Origin: Pseudoroseomonas cervicalis
GTDB lineage: Bacteria; Pseudomonadota; Alphaproteobacteria; Acetobacterales; Acetobacteraceae
Assembly: GCF_030818485.1 (NCBI RefSeq)
Contig: NZ_JAUTAJ010000003.1
Coordinates: forward strand, 62,001 to 126,000
DNA length: 64,000 bases
Direction of reading: 5' to 3'
In this document: positions 33,214-40,342 of the stretch, one piece after another
How the letters are laid out: the number at the start of each line of letters is the position of its first letter
Position numbering within the stretch: the stretch's first letter is position 1
Program-made: the position numbers and the translations under genes
Notes under the pieces: generated by a model
Seen by the model: the letters and a program-made list of their open reading frames with translations, nothing else
Databases searched by the model: none
What the model was told of the DNA's origin: nothing

Positions 33214-35165
33214 GCCGCGCCCTGCCCCGCCGCGACCTCGCCGCGGGCCTGGCCGGCCTCGGCCTCGCCCTTTCCAGCCGGAGTACCGCCATGGCCGCCG
33301 ATGCCGCCCCCGACATGATCCTGCACAATGGCCGGATCACCACGCTGGACCGCGCCACCCCGGCGCCGCAGGCCGTGGCCATCACCGCCGGGCGCTTCAG
33401 CGCGGTGGGCGAGGCGCGCGAGATCCTGCCGACCGCCGGCCCCGCCACGCGCATCGTCGATCTCGGCGGGCGGCGGCTGATCCCCGGCCTGTTCGACAAC
33501 CACCTGCACATCATCCGCGGCGGGCTGAACTACAATATGGAGCTGCGCTGGGATGGGGTGCGCAGCCTGGCCGATGCCATGGCCATGCTGAAGCGCCAGG
33601 CGGCGGAGACGCCGCCGCCGCAATGGGTGCGCATCGTGGGCGGCTTCACCGAGCACCAATTCGTCGAGAAGCGCCTGCCGACGCTGGACGAGATCAACGC
33701 CGCCGCCCCCGACACGCCGGTCTTCATCCTGCATCTCTACGATCGCGCGCTGCTGAATGCCGCCGCGCTGCGCGCCGTGGGCTATGACAAGGACACGCCC
33801 AACCCGCCGGGCGGCGAGATCCAGCGCGGCCCCGACGGCACGCCGACCGGCCTGCTGCTGGCGAAACCCAACGCCACCATCCTCTACGCCACCCTGGCGC
33901 GCGGGCCGAAGCTGCCCTTCGACTACCAGCTGAACTCGACGCGGCATTTCATGCGCGACCTGAACCGGCTCGGCGTCACCAGCGCCATCGATGCCGGCGG
34001 CGGCTCGCAGAACTACCCCGAGGATTACGAGGTGATCCGCAAGCTGGCCGAGGATGGCCAGCTGACCCTGCGCCTGGCCTACAATCTGTTCACCCAGAAG
34101 CCGCAGCAGGAGAAGGAGGACTTTCTTCGGTGGACGTCTGAGAACAGATACCAGCAGGGCGACGATTATTTCCGCCTGAACGGCGCCGGCGAGATGCTGG
34201 TCTACTCCGCCGCGGATTTCGAGGATTTCCGCGTCGAGCGCCCGGACATGCCGCCGCAGATGGAGGCGGAGCTGGAAGGCGTGGTGCGGGTGCTGGTGCA
34301 GAATCGCTGGCCCTGGCGGCTGCACGCCACCTATGACGAGACCATCTCCCGCGCCCTCGACGTGTTCGAGAAGGTCGATGCCGAGATGCCGATCGGCGAC
34401 CTGCACTGGATCTTCGACCATGCGGAGACGGTGAGCGACAAATCGCTGGAGCGCATCGCCCGCCTCGGCGGCGGCGTCGCCGTGCAGCACCGCATGGCCT
34501 TCCAGGGCGAGTATTTCGTCGAGCGCTACGGCGCCCGCGCCGCCGAGGCGACGCCGCCGGTCGCCAAGATGCTGGAGATGGGCGTCAAGGTCTCGGCGGG
34601 GACGGATGCGACGCGCGTCGCCTCCTACAACCCCTGGGTCGCGCTCTACTGGCTGACCACCGGCCGCACCCTGGGCGGGCTGCGCATCACGCCCGAGCGC
34701 AACACGCTGGACCGCGAGACGGCCTTGCGCATGCTGACCGAGAAGGTCACCTGGTTCTCCAACGAGGAAGGCCGCAAGGGCCAGATCATGGTCGGCCAGC
34801 TCGCCGATCTCGCCGTGCTGGACCGCGACTATTTCAACGTGCCCGGCGACGAGATCCAGGACATCAGCGCGGTGCTGACCGTGCTGGGCGGCAAGGTGGT
34901 CTATGGCACGGGCGACTATGCGCCGCTCGATCCCGGCCTGCCGCCGGCCATGCCGGACTGGTCGCCGGTGCGCCGCTTCGGCGGCTACCAGCAGCGCCGG
35001 GCGGAGGCGCCGCGCAGGGGCGGGTTCGCGTCGCTGGCCGCCTGCTGCGCCACCTCCTGCGGCGTGCATGGCCATGACCATGCGCGCGCCTGGGGCGCCG
35101 CCACCCCGGCCGGGCAGGATGCCGGCTTCTGGGGGGCGCTCGGCTGCTCCTGCTGGGCCTTCTGA
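33210..35165 (+). CDS. Exported amidohydrolase (YtcJ-like) with Cys/His-rich C-terminal tail
   Basis: The 651-residue product opens with a Tat-type signal (RRDLAAGLAGLGLALSS, cleavage near AMAAD) and then a metal-dependent amidohydrolase_3 fold: LHNGRITTLD, LIPGLFDNHLHI with the metal-binding HLH, IFDHAETVSDKS, and VSAGTDATRVASYNP with the late Asp. The GQLADLAVLDRDYF block is typical of YtcJ-like enzymes. After residue 610 there is an unusual tail with five cysteines and three histidines (ACCATSCGVHGHDHA, LGCSCW) that could bind metal or carry a lipid or thiol link. It sits in the XapX-DoxX-MFS operon. The amide or carbamate substrate is unknown. Confidence 0.87.
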   Translation: MSRALPRRDLAAGLAGLGLALSSRSTAMAADAAPDMILHNGRITTLDRATPAPQAVAITAGRFSAVGEAREILPTAGPATRIVDLGGRRLIPGLFDNHLHIIRGGLNYNMELRWDGVRSLADAMAMLKRQAAETPPPQWVRIVGGFTEHQFVEKRLPTLDEINAAAPDTPVFILHLYDRALLNAAALRAVGYDKDTPNPPGGEIQRGPDGTPTGLLLAKPNATILYATLARGPKLPFDYQLNSTRHFMRDLNRLGVTSAIDAGGGSQNYPEDYEVIRKLAEDGQLTLRLAYNLFTQKPQQEKEDFLRWTSENRYQQGDDYFRLNGAGEMLVYSAADFEDFRVERPDMPPQMEAELEGVVRVLVQNRWPWRLHATYDETISRALDVFEKVDAEMPIGDLHWIFDHAETVSDKSLERIARLGGGVAVQHRMAFQGEYFVERYGARAAEATPPVAKMLEMGVKVSAGTDATRVASYNPWVALYWLTTGRTLGGLRITPERNTLDRETALRMLTEKVTWFSNEEGRKGQIMVGQLADLAVLDRDYFNVPGDEIQDISAVLTVLGGKVVYGTGDYAPLDPGLPPAMPDWSPVRRFGGYQQRRAEAPRRGGFASLAACCATSCGVHGHDHARAWGAATPAGQDAGFWGALGCSCWAF

Positions 35166-35167
35166 GC

Positions 35168-35557
35168 ATGGCCCGCTGGAACCCCGCCCTGCTCTGGCTC
35201 GGCCTGCTCGGCCTCTGCGCCGCCTATCTGCAGGGCGGGCTGAACAAGCTGCTCGATTTCAACGGCGCGGTCGCCGAGGCCACGCATTTCGGCCTGCCTT
35301 TGCCGGTGGTGACGGCGGCGCTGACCATCGCGCTGGAGCTCGCTGCCAGCGCGATGATCCTGAGCGGCCGGCTGCGCTGGCTGGGCGCGCTGGCGCTCTG
35401 CCTCTTCACCCTGGCGGCGACCTTCATCGCCAATCGCTACTGGACACTGCCGCCGGGGCAGGAGCGCTTCATGATGGCCAATGCCTTCTACGAGCATCTG
35501 GGCCTGGCCGGCGCCTTCCTGCTGGTCTTCGCCTGGGACCGTGGCCATGAGCGGTAA
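35168..35557 (+). CDS. DoxX family membrane protein
   Basis: The 129-residue protein has four predicted membrane helices and the DoxX layout: GLCAAYLQGGLNKLLDFNGA after the first helix, then ALTIALELAASAMILSGRLR, a third helix (LGALALCLFTLAATFIANRYW) and a last one ending in FLLVFAWDRG. DoxX relatives are small inner-membrane proteins linked in other bacteria to redox or thiosulfate metabolism. It begins two bases after the amidohydrolase stop and overlaps the MFS gene by 11 bases, so it is part of the same transcript. Confidence 0.85.
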   Translation: MARWNPALLWLGLLGLCAAYLQGGLNKLLDFNGAVAEATHFGLPLPVVTAALTIALELAASAMILSGRLRWLGALALCLFTLAATFIANRYWTLPPGQERFMMANAFYEHLGLAGAFLLVFAWDRGHER

Positions 35558-37154
35558 GCAAGCCCCGGCGCAGCAGGCCACTGGCGGCAGCTTCGCGCCG
35601 CTGGCCCAGCCGGTCTTCGCCCTGCTCTGGGCGGCGACCATCATCGGCAATATCGGCAGCTTCATGCGCGACGTCGCCAGCGCCTGGCTGGTGACCGAGC
35701 TGGCCGCCGGCCCCGCCGCCGTGGCGCTGATCCAGGCGGCGGCCACCCTGCCGGTCTTCCTGCTGGCGATCCCGGCCGGGGTGCTGTCCGACATCCTCGA
35801 CCGCCGGCGCTTCCTGATCGGCGTGCAGGTGATGCTGGGGCTGGTCAGCCTGGCGCTGCTGCTGCTGGCGCAATCGGGGCAGATCTCGGTCGCGGCGCTG
35901 GCCGGGCTGACCTTCCTGGGCGGCGTCGGCGCCGCGCTGGCCGCGCCCACCTGGCAGGCCATCGTGCCGGAGCTGGTGCCGCCGCGCGACCTGCGCAACG
36001 CCGTGGCGCTGAACTCGCTCGGCATCAACATCGCCCGCGCCATCGGCCCGGCCGCCGGCGGGCTGCTGCTGGCCAGCTTCGGCGCCGTCGCCACCTATGG
36101 CGCCGATGTCGCCAGCTATGTCGTGGTGATCGGCGCGCTGCTGCTCTGGCGCCGCCCCGCCTCGGCCGAGGACCCGCTGTCGGAGCGGTTCGCCGGCGCC
36201 TTCCGCGCGGGTCTGCGCTATGCCCGCGCCAGCCGCGAGCTGCACCGCGTGCTGCTGCGCGCCGCGCTGTTCTTCCTGCTGGCCAGCGCCGTCTGGGCGC
36301 TGCTGCCGCTGGTGGCGCGCCAGCTGCTGGGCGGCGATGCCGGTTTCTACGGGCTGCTGCTGGGCGCGGTCGGCGCCGGCGCCATCCTGGGCGCGCTGCT
36401 GCTGCCGCGGCTGCGGCCGCATCTCTCGGCCGATGGGCTGCTGCTGCTCTCGGCGCTGCTGAGTGCCGCGGTGATGGCGGTGCTGGCGCTCGCCCCGCCG
36501 CGCGCCGTGGCGCTCGGCGTGCTGCTGCTGCTCGGCATCGCCTGGATCATCGCGCTGACCACGCTGAACGGCACGGCGCAGGCCATCCTGCCCAACTGGG
36601 TGCGCGGCCGGGCGCTGGCCGTCTACCTCACCGTGTTCAACGGCGCGATGACGGCGGGCAGCCTGGCCTGGGGTGCCGTCGCCGAGGGCATCGGCGTGCC
36701 GGCCACGCTGCTGGTGGCGGCGCTGGCGCTGGCGCTCTCCTCCACCCTGCTGCACCGGCTGAAGCTGCCGCGCGGCGAGGCCGATCTTGCCCCCTCCAAC
36801 CACTGGCCGGAGCCGCTGCTGGCCGCGCCGGTGGAGCAGGATCGCGGCCCGGTCATGATCCTGATCGAATACGACGTGCCGCCGGAGCTACGGCGGGACT
36901 TCCTGGCCGCGGTGCACCGCCTCTCCGACGCAAGGCGGCGCGACGGCGCCTACAACTGGGGCGTCACCGAGGATTCGGCCGAGCCGCGCCGCATGGTCGA
37001 ATGGTTCATGGTGGAATCCTGGGCCGAGCATCTGCGCCAGCATCGCCGCGTCTCGCAGACCGACGCCGATCTGCAGGCGGAGCTGCGGCGCTTCCATGCG
37101 GGCGAGGCGCCGCCGCGCGTGCAGCACCTGCTGGCCTGCGGGCCGAAGGGCTGA
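35547..37154 (+). CDS. MFS exporter (MFS_3/EntS type) fused to a C-terminal monooxygenase-like domain
   Basis: The 535-residue protein has about twelve membrane segments over residues 1-410 with the MFS_3 pattern (LLWAATIIGNIGSFMRDVAS, AGVLSDILDRRRFLIG, GPAAGGLLLASFGA). This is the group of enterobactin-exporter-like transporters. Residues 425-535 form a soluble domain (VMILIEYDVPPELRRDFLAA, WGVTEDSAEPRRMVEWFMVE, SWAEHLRQHRRV) of the antibiotic-biosynthesis-monooxygenase/dimeric ferredoxin-like type. Such fusions are known for this transporter family; the attached domain may bind the transported compound. It is the last gene of the operon and is followed directly by a strong terminator. Confidence 0.87.
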   Translation: MSGKQAPAQQATGGSFAPLAQPVFALLWAATIIGNIGSFMRDVASAWLVTELAAGPAAVALIQAAATLPVFLLAIPAGVLSDILDRRRFLIGVQVMLGLVSLALLLLAQSGQISVAALAGLTFLGGVGAALAAPTWQAIVPELVPPRDLRNAVALNSLGINIARAIGPAAGGLLLASFGAVATYGADVASYVVVIGALLLWRRPASAEDPLSERFAGAFRAGLRYARASRELHRVLLRAALFFLLASAVWALLPLVARQLLGGDAGFYGLLLGAVGAGAILGALLLPRLRPHLSADGLLLLSALLSAAVMAVLALAPPRAVALGVLLLLGIAWIIALTTLNGTAQAILPNWVRGRALAVYLTVFNGAMTAGSLAWGAVAEGIGVPATLLVAALALALSSTLLHRLKLPRGEADLAPSNHWPEPLLAAPVEQDRGPVMILIEYDVPPELRRDFLAAVHRLSDARRRDGAYNWGVTEDSAEPRRMVEWFMVESWAEHLRQHRRVSQTDADLQAELRRFHAGEAPPRVQHLLACGPKG

Positions 37155-37158
37155 AGGA

Positions 37159-37181
37159 TTGAGGGGGCTTTGCCCCCTCAA
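37159..37181 (+). terminator. Perfect 10-bp stem terminator after the MFS gene
   Basis: TTGAGGGGGC pairs with GCCCCCTCAA across a TTT loop, starting four bases after the stop codon. It is followed by a TCTCCCCC stretch rather than a T run. The position makes it the probable end of the hydrolase-XapX-amidohydrolase-DoxX-MFS operon. Confidence 0.6.
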
Positions 37182-37248
37182 TCTCCCCCGGCGGGGGCCC
37201 CGGGCAATGAGGGGGTCCCCTGCACCGCCTTCGGTTGGCGCCGCGCGC

Positions 37249-37273
37249 TTCACGCGAATTCACAGCGATTCAC
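37249..37273. promoter_or_regulatory. Three TTCAC direct repeats at 10-bp spacing
   Basis: TTCAC occurs at 37249, 37259 and 37269, exactly one helical turn apart, with partly conserved GCGA between copies (TTCACGCGAA, TTCACAGCGA, TTCACTCGCG). The array is 75 bases upstream of the AraC-type gene. Direct, helically phased repeats are what AraC-family proteins bind, so autoregulation by that gene is a reasonable inference. Confidence 0.5.
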
Positions 37274-37346
37274 TCGCGCCGGGCGGGTCCGCCGGGGAAG
37301 CTTGGCCATGGCGCCAACAGGGCGCCCCCAGCAGGAGCATCGCCCC

Positions 37347-37742
37347 ATGCCCCGGCCCATCGACGCCGAACCCACCTCCAGCCCCGGCGGGCTGGCCCCC
37401 TGGCAGGTCGCCCGGATCACCCGCCATATCGACGGCCATCTGGCCGAGCCGCTCAGCGTCGCCGGCCTGGCCGCGCTGCTCGGCCTCAGCGCCGGCTATT
37501 TCTCGCGCGCCTTCCGCGCCAGCACGGCGATGCCGCCGCACGCCTATATCCTGGCCCGCCGCCTGGCCCGCGCCCGCGCCATGATGCTGGCGACGCCGCG
37601 CGGCCTGTCGCAGATCGCCCTCGATTGCGGCTTCTGCGACCAGCCGCATCTGACCCGCCGCTTCCGCCGCGCCCATGGCATGAGCCCCGCCGCCTGGCGC
37701 CGCAGCCAGGAGGAGGGCGCGGCGCTGCCGCTGGCCGCCTGA
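37347..37742 (+). CDS. Stand-alone AraC-type DNA-binding protein
   Basis: The 131-residue product consists almost only of the double helix-turn-helix of the AraC family: HIDGHLAEPLSVAGLAALLG, LSAGYFSRAFRASTAMPPHA, then RARAMMLATPRGLSQIALDC and GFCDQPHLTRRFRRAHGMSP. No effector domain is present, as in MarA/SoxS-type regulators. I chose ATG 37347 because of the AGGAG box 10 bases upstream; an in-frame ATG at 37308 would add only a short unstructured leader. Three helically phased TTCAC repeats lie upstream. Target genes are unknown, but the M20 peptidase operon is downstream on the same strand. Confidence 0.87.
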   Translation: MPRPIDAEPTSSPGGLAPWQVARITRHIDGHLAEPLSVAGLAALLGLSAGYFSRAFRASTAMPPHAYILARRLARARAMMLATPRGLSQIALDCGFCDQPHLTRRFRRAHGMSPAAWRRSQEEGAALPLAA

Positions 37743-37771
37743 GCGGCCCGCGCCGGCGCTGGCAGACGGTG

Positions 37772-38509
37772 CTAGCAGACATAGCCCGCCGGGCAGGCGG
37801 GCGCCGCCCAGGCGCCGACCACCGGCCCGCCGCCCTCATAGGCGCGGTCCAGCGGGCTGGCGGGCCGGGCGGCCATGGCATAGCCCGCCGGCGCGGCGGC
37901 GGCGTAGCCGATGCGCGGCGCGATGCGGGCGACATAATTCTCCGTCTCGTCCGGCAGGATCTGCGCGCCGGAGAGGTAGTTCGCCACCCGGTCCGGCCCG
38001 GCATTGTAGGCCGCCAGGAACAGCGGCGCGCCGAAGCGGTCATACATGGCGCGCAGATAGGCGGTGCCGGCCAGGATGTTGTCGCGCGGCTCATAGGGAT
38101 CGGGGCCGAGGCCGAGCGAGGGGCGCAGCCGGTCATAGGTCGCCGGCATCACCTGCATCAGCCCCATCGCCCCGGCCGGCGAGGTGATCGGCAGCCCGTC
38201 CGAACCATAGAGGCGGAAGCCGCTCTCCTGCCGCATCACCTCCCGCACCCAGGGCTCGGGCACGGCGAAACGGGCGGCGGCCTCGCGGATATAGGGACCC
38301 CAGGGGTCGTCGGGCGGGCCGGGCACGCTGTAGACCGGGCTGGCGAGCGCCCGATAGGCGCCGGCCTCGGCCCGGTTGGCGGCCGGGTCATAGCCATAGT
38401 CGCCAAGCCCGTCATAGCCGCGCCGCCCATCCCAGGCGACCGGCCCGGGACCGCCACAGGCGGCGAGCAGCGGCAGCAGGGCCAGAAACGCGGCCAGGCG
38501 CAGGCGCAT
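37772..38509 (-). CDS. Lytic murein transglycosylase, lipoprotein, SLT family
   Basis: The 245-residue product is a probable outer-membrane-linked peptidoglycan lyase. The signal MRLRLAAFLALLPLLAACGG carries a lipobox (LAAC) for lipidation. The SLT goose-lysozyme-like domain follows from about residue 85: VREVMRQESGFRLYGSDG with the catalytic Glu, AGAMGLMQVMPATYDRL and FLAAYNAGPDRV. The last 40 residues are Ala/Pro/Gly-rich with two cysteines. I placed the start at 38509, where GGGGGA precedes the signal peptide by seven bases; the frame could also start at 38527, six codons earlier. It is divergent from the M20 peptidase gene. Confidence 0.87.
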   Translation of the reverse strand: MRLRLAAFLALLPLLAACGGPGPVAWDGRRGYDGLGDYGYDPAANRAEAGAYRALASPVYSVPGPPDDPWGPYIREAAARFAVPEPWVREVMRQESGFRLYGSDGLPITSPAGAMGLMQVMPATYDRLRPSLGLGPDPYEPRDNILAGTAYLRAMYDRFGAPLFLAAYNAGPDRVANYLSGAQILPDETENYVARIAPRIGYAAAAPAGYAMAARPASPLDRAYEGGGPVVGAWAAPACPAGYVC

Positions 38510-38576
38510 CGTGACATCCCCCATCATGTCCCCGGCGCCCCGGATAGCGCGGCCGCGCTGGGACGGCCAGCCTGGC

Positions 38577-38598
38577 GTGCCGGGCCGCGGCCCGGCAC
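38577..38598. terminator. 22-base perfect GC palindrome in a divergent gap
   Basis: GTGCCGGGCCG and its exact complement CGGCCCGGCAC form a gapless palindrome between the lytic transglycosylase gene (minus strand) and the M20 gene (plus strand). As both genes point away from it, a terminator role is not obvious. It may be a cruciform or operator-like element. The type is uncertain. Confidence 0.3.
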
Positions 38599-38689
38599 TG
38601 GAACTCCTTGCGCAGGCGGAGCGGCCAGCCCGCGCGGTTGCGGGACCGGTGCGAGGGTCCTAAGCAGGCGCTGTCCCGGCCTGCTCTTT

Positions 38690-38759
38690 CCCCTTCTCCC
38701 TGCCCCCTTCTCCCTGCCCCCTTCTCCCTGCCCCCTTCTCCCTGCCCCCTTCTCCCTGC
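38690..38759 (+). repeat. Five tandem copies of a 14-bp pyrimidine repeat
   Basis: CCCCTTCTCCCTGC is repeated five times without a single change (38690-38703, 38704-38717, 38718-38731, 38732-38745, 38746-38759). The array ends directly at the GAGG ribosome-binding site (38760-38763) of the M20 gene starting at 38771. The opposite strand is purine-rich with ten G runs. Exact identity of copies suggests recent expansion, and copy number may vary. Confidence 0.9.
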
Positions 38760-38770
38760 GAGGTTCCGGC

Positions 38771-40213
38771 ATGCGCAACGATCCGCTTTCCCTCACCACC
38801 CTGTCCGAGGCGGTGGAGCGCAAGAGCCCGGCCTTCACCGCCATGTCCGACCGCATCTGGGGCCATGCCGAGCTGCGCTTCGCCGAGCACAAATCGGTCG
38901 AGGAGCAGATCGCGCTGCTGGAGGCGGAGGGCTTCCGCATCACCCGCAATGTCGGCGGCATCCCGACCGCCTTCATGGCCGAGGCTGGCTCCGGCGGCCC
39001 GGTGATCGGCTTCCTGGGCGAGTTCGACGCGCTGGCGGGGCTCAGCCAGGAGGCCGGCATCGCCGAGCCGCGCGCCATCACCCCGGGCGCCACGGGGCAT
39101 GGCTGCGGCCACAATCTGCTGGGCGCCGGCGCCATGCTGGCCGCGGTTGCCGCGCGCGACGAGCTGGCCGCCAACAACCTCTCCGGCACGGTGCGCTATT
39201 ATGGCTGCCCCGGCGAGGAAGGCGGCTCCGGCAAGACCTTCATGGCGCGCGAAGGCGCCTTCGACGACATCGATGCGGCGGTGTCCTGGCATCCGGGCGT
39301 GGTCAGCAGCGTGAACTCGCAGCGCAGCATGGCCAATTTCCAGGTCTATTTCCGGTTCAAGGGCCGCGCCTCGCACGCCGCCGGCTCGCCCTGGCTGGGC
39401 CGCTCGGCGCTGGACGCCGTCGAGATCATGAATGTCGGCGTCAACTACCTGCGCGAGCACATGCCGCTGGATTGCCGCGTGCACTACGCCATCACCAATT
39501 CCGGCGGCAATTCGCCCAATGTGGTGCAGGCCGATGCCGAGGTGCTCTACCTGATCCGCGGCCCCAAGGTGCGCGACGCCCAGGCGCTGTTCGAGCGTGT
39601 GAAGGCCTGCGCCGAGGGCGCCGCCATCATGACCGGCACGACCATGTCGATGGAGATCGACAAGGCCTGCTCCGACACCATCCCGAACACGGCGCTGGAG
39701 ATGCGCATGTTCGAGAATCTTTCCCGGCTTGGCGCCCCCGCCTTCGACGAGGCCGACCGCGCTTTCGCGGCCGAACTCCGGAAAAGCCTGTCGGAGGAGG
39801 ACATCGCCGACAGCCTGCGCAGCTTCGGCGCGCCGGAGGCACTGGGAGCCGCGCCGCTGCATGAGGGCGTGCTGCCCTTCGACGGCACCTCGCTGCCCGG
39901 CAATGGCTCGACCGATGTCGGCGATGTCAGCCAGATCGTGCCGGTGGTGCAGTGCTGGGGCGCCACCTGGGCGATCGGCACGCCCTTCCACACCTGGCAG
40001 GCGGTCGCCCAGGGCAAGAGCCCGCACGCCCACAAGGGCATGGTGCAGGCGGCCAAGGCGATGGCGGCCACCGCCCTCGACGCCTTCCGCGACCCGGAGC
40101 TGCTGGCCCGTGCCAAGGCCGAGCTGGCGAGCCGCACCGGCGGCCGCGCCTATGCCTGCCCGATCCCGGCCGAGGTGCTGGCGCCGCCGCTGCGCGCCCC
40201 CCGCCAGGCCTGA
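38771..40213 (+). CDS. M20 family amidohydrolase (aminobenzoyl-glutamate hydrolase-like)
   Basis: The 480-residue product is an M20D-type metallo-amidohydrolase. Its layout matches AbgB-like p-aminobenzoyl-glutamate hydrolases: an opening metal-ligand region (IWGHAELRFAEHKSVEEQIA), GFLGEFDALAGLSQEAG with Asp/Glu ligands, GHGCGHNLLGAGA, CPGEEGGSGKTFMAREG, and the dimerisation domain around FKGRASHAAGSPWLGRSALD. The start ATG 38771 follows GAGG and an unusual tandem-repeat array. It has no signal peptide. It is followed on the same strand by a family 5 binding protein, suggesting uptake and hydrolysis of an N-acyl or aryl-glutamate type compound. The exact substrate is unknown. Confidence 0.88.
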   Translation: MRNDPLSLTTLSEAVERKSPAFTAMSDRIWGHAELRFAEHKSVEEQIALLEAEGFRITRNVGGIPTAFMAEAGSGGPVIGFLGEFDALAGLSQEAGIAEPRAITPGATGHGCGHNLLGAGAMLAAVAARDELAANNLSGTVRYYGCPGEEGGSGKTFMAREGAFDDIDAAVSWHPGVVSSVNSQRSMANFQVYFRFKGRASHAAGSPWLGRSALDAVEIMNVGVNYLREHMPLDCRVHYAITNSGGNSPNVVQADAEVLYLIRGPKVRDAQALFERVKACAEGAAIMTGTTMSMEIDKACSDTIPNTALEMRMFENLSRLGAPAFDEADRAFAAELRKSLSEEDIADSLRSFGAPEALGAAPLHEGVLPFDGTSLPGNGSTDVGDVSQIVPVVQCWGATWAIGTPFHTWQAVAQGKSPHAHKGMVQAAKAMAATALDAFRDPELLARAKAELASRTGGRAYACPIPAEVLAPPLRAPRQA

Positions 40214-40247
40214 TTTTTTTCAGTGGCGGGCCGCGCTGCGGCCCGCC
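40214..40247 (+). other. T7 run at the stop codon followed by a strong hairpin
   Basis: Seven T residues (40214-40220) follow the M20 stop codon directly, and then GGCGGGCCGC (40225-40234) pairs with GCGGCCCGCC (40238-40247) across GCT. The T run is on the wrong side for a standard terminator on either strand, so the function is unclear. A pause or partial-termination signal between the two genes is one reading. Confidence 0.35.
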
Positions 40248-40342
40248 GCGAACCACCGCACCGCATCGCGCCGGCGCAGCCGGCGCGCGTTTCCCCGGCA
40301 AGAGGCAAAGCCCGGCCGGGACGCCAGACTGAAGGAACCGCC

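Noticed and set aside
38690-38759. CRISPR array
   Set aside because: The 14-bp units are directly contiguous with no spacers, and no cas genes are present.
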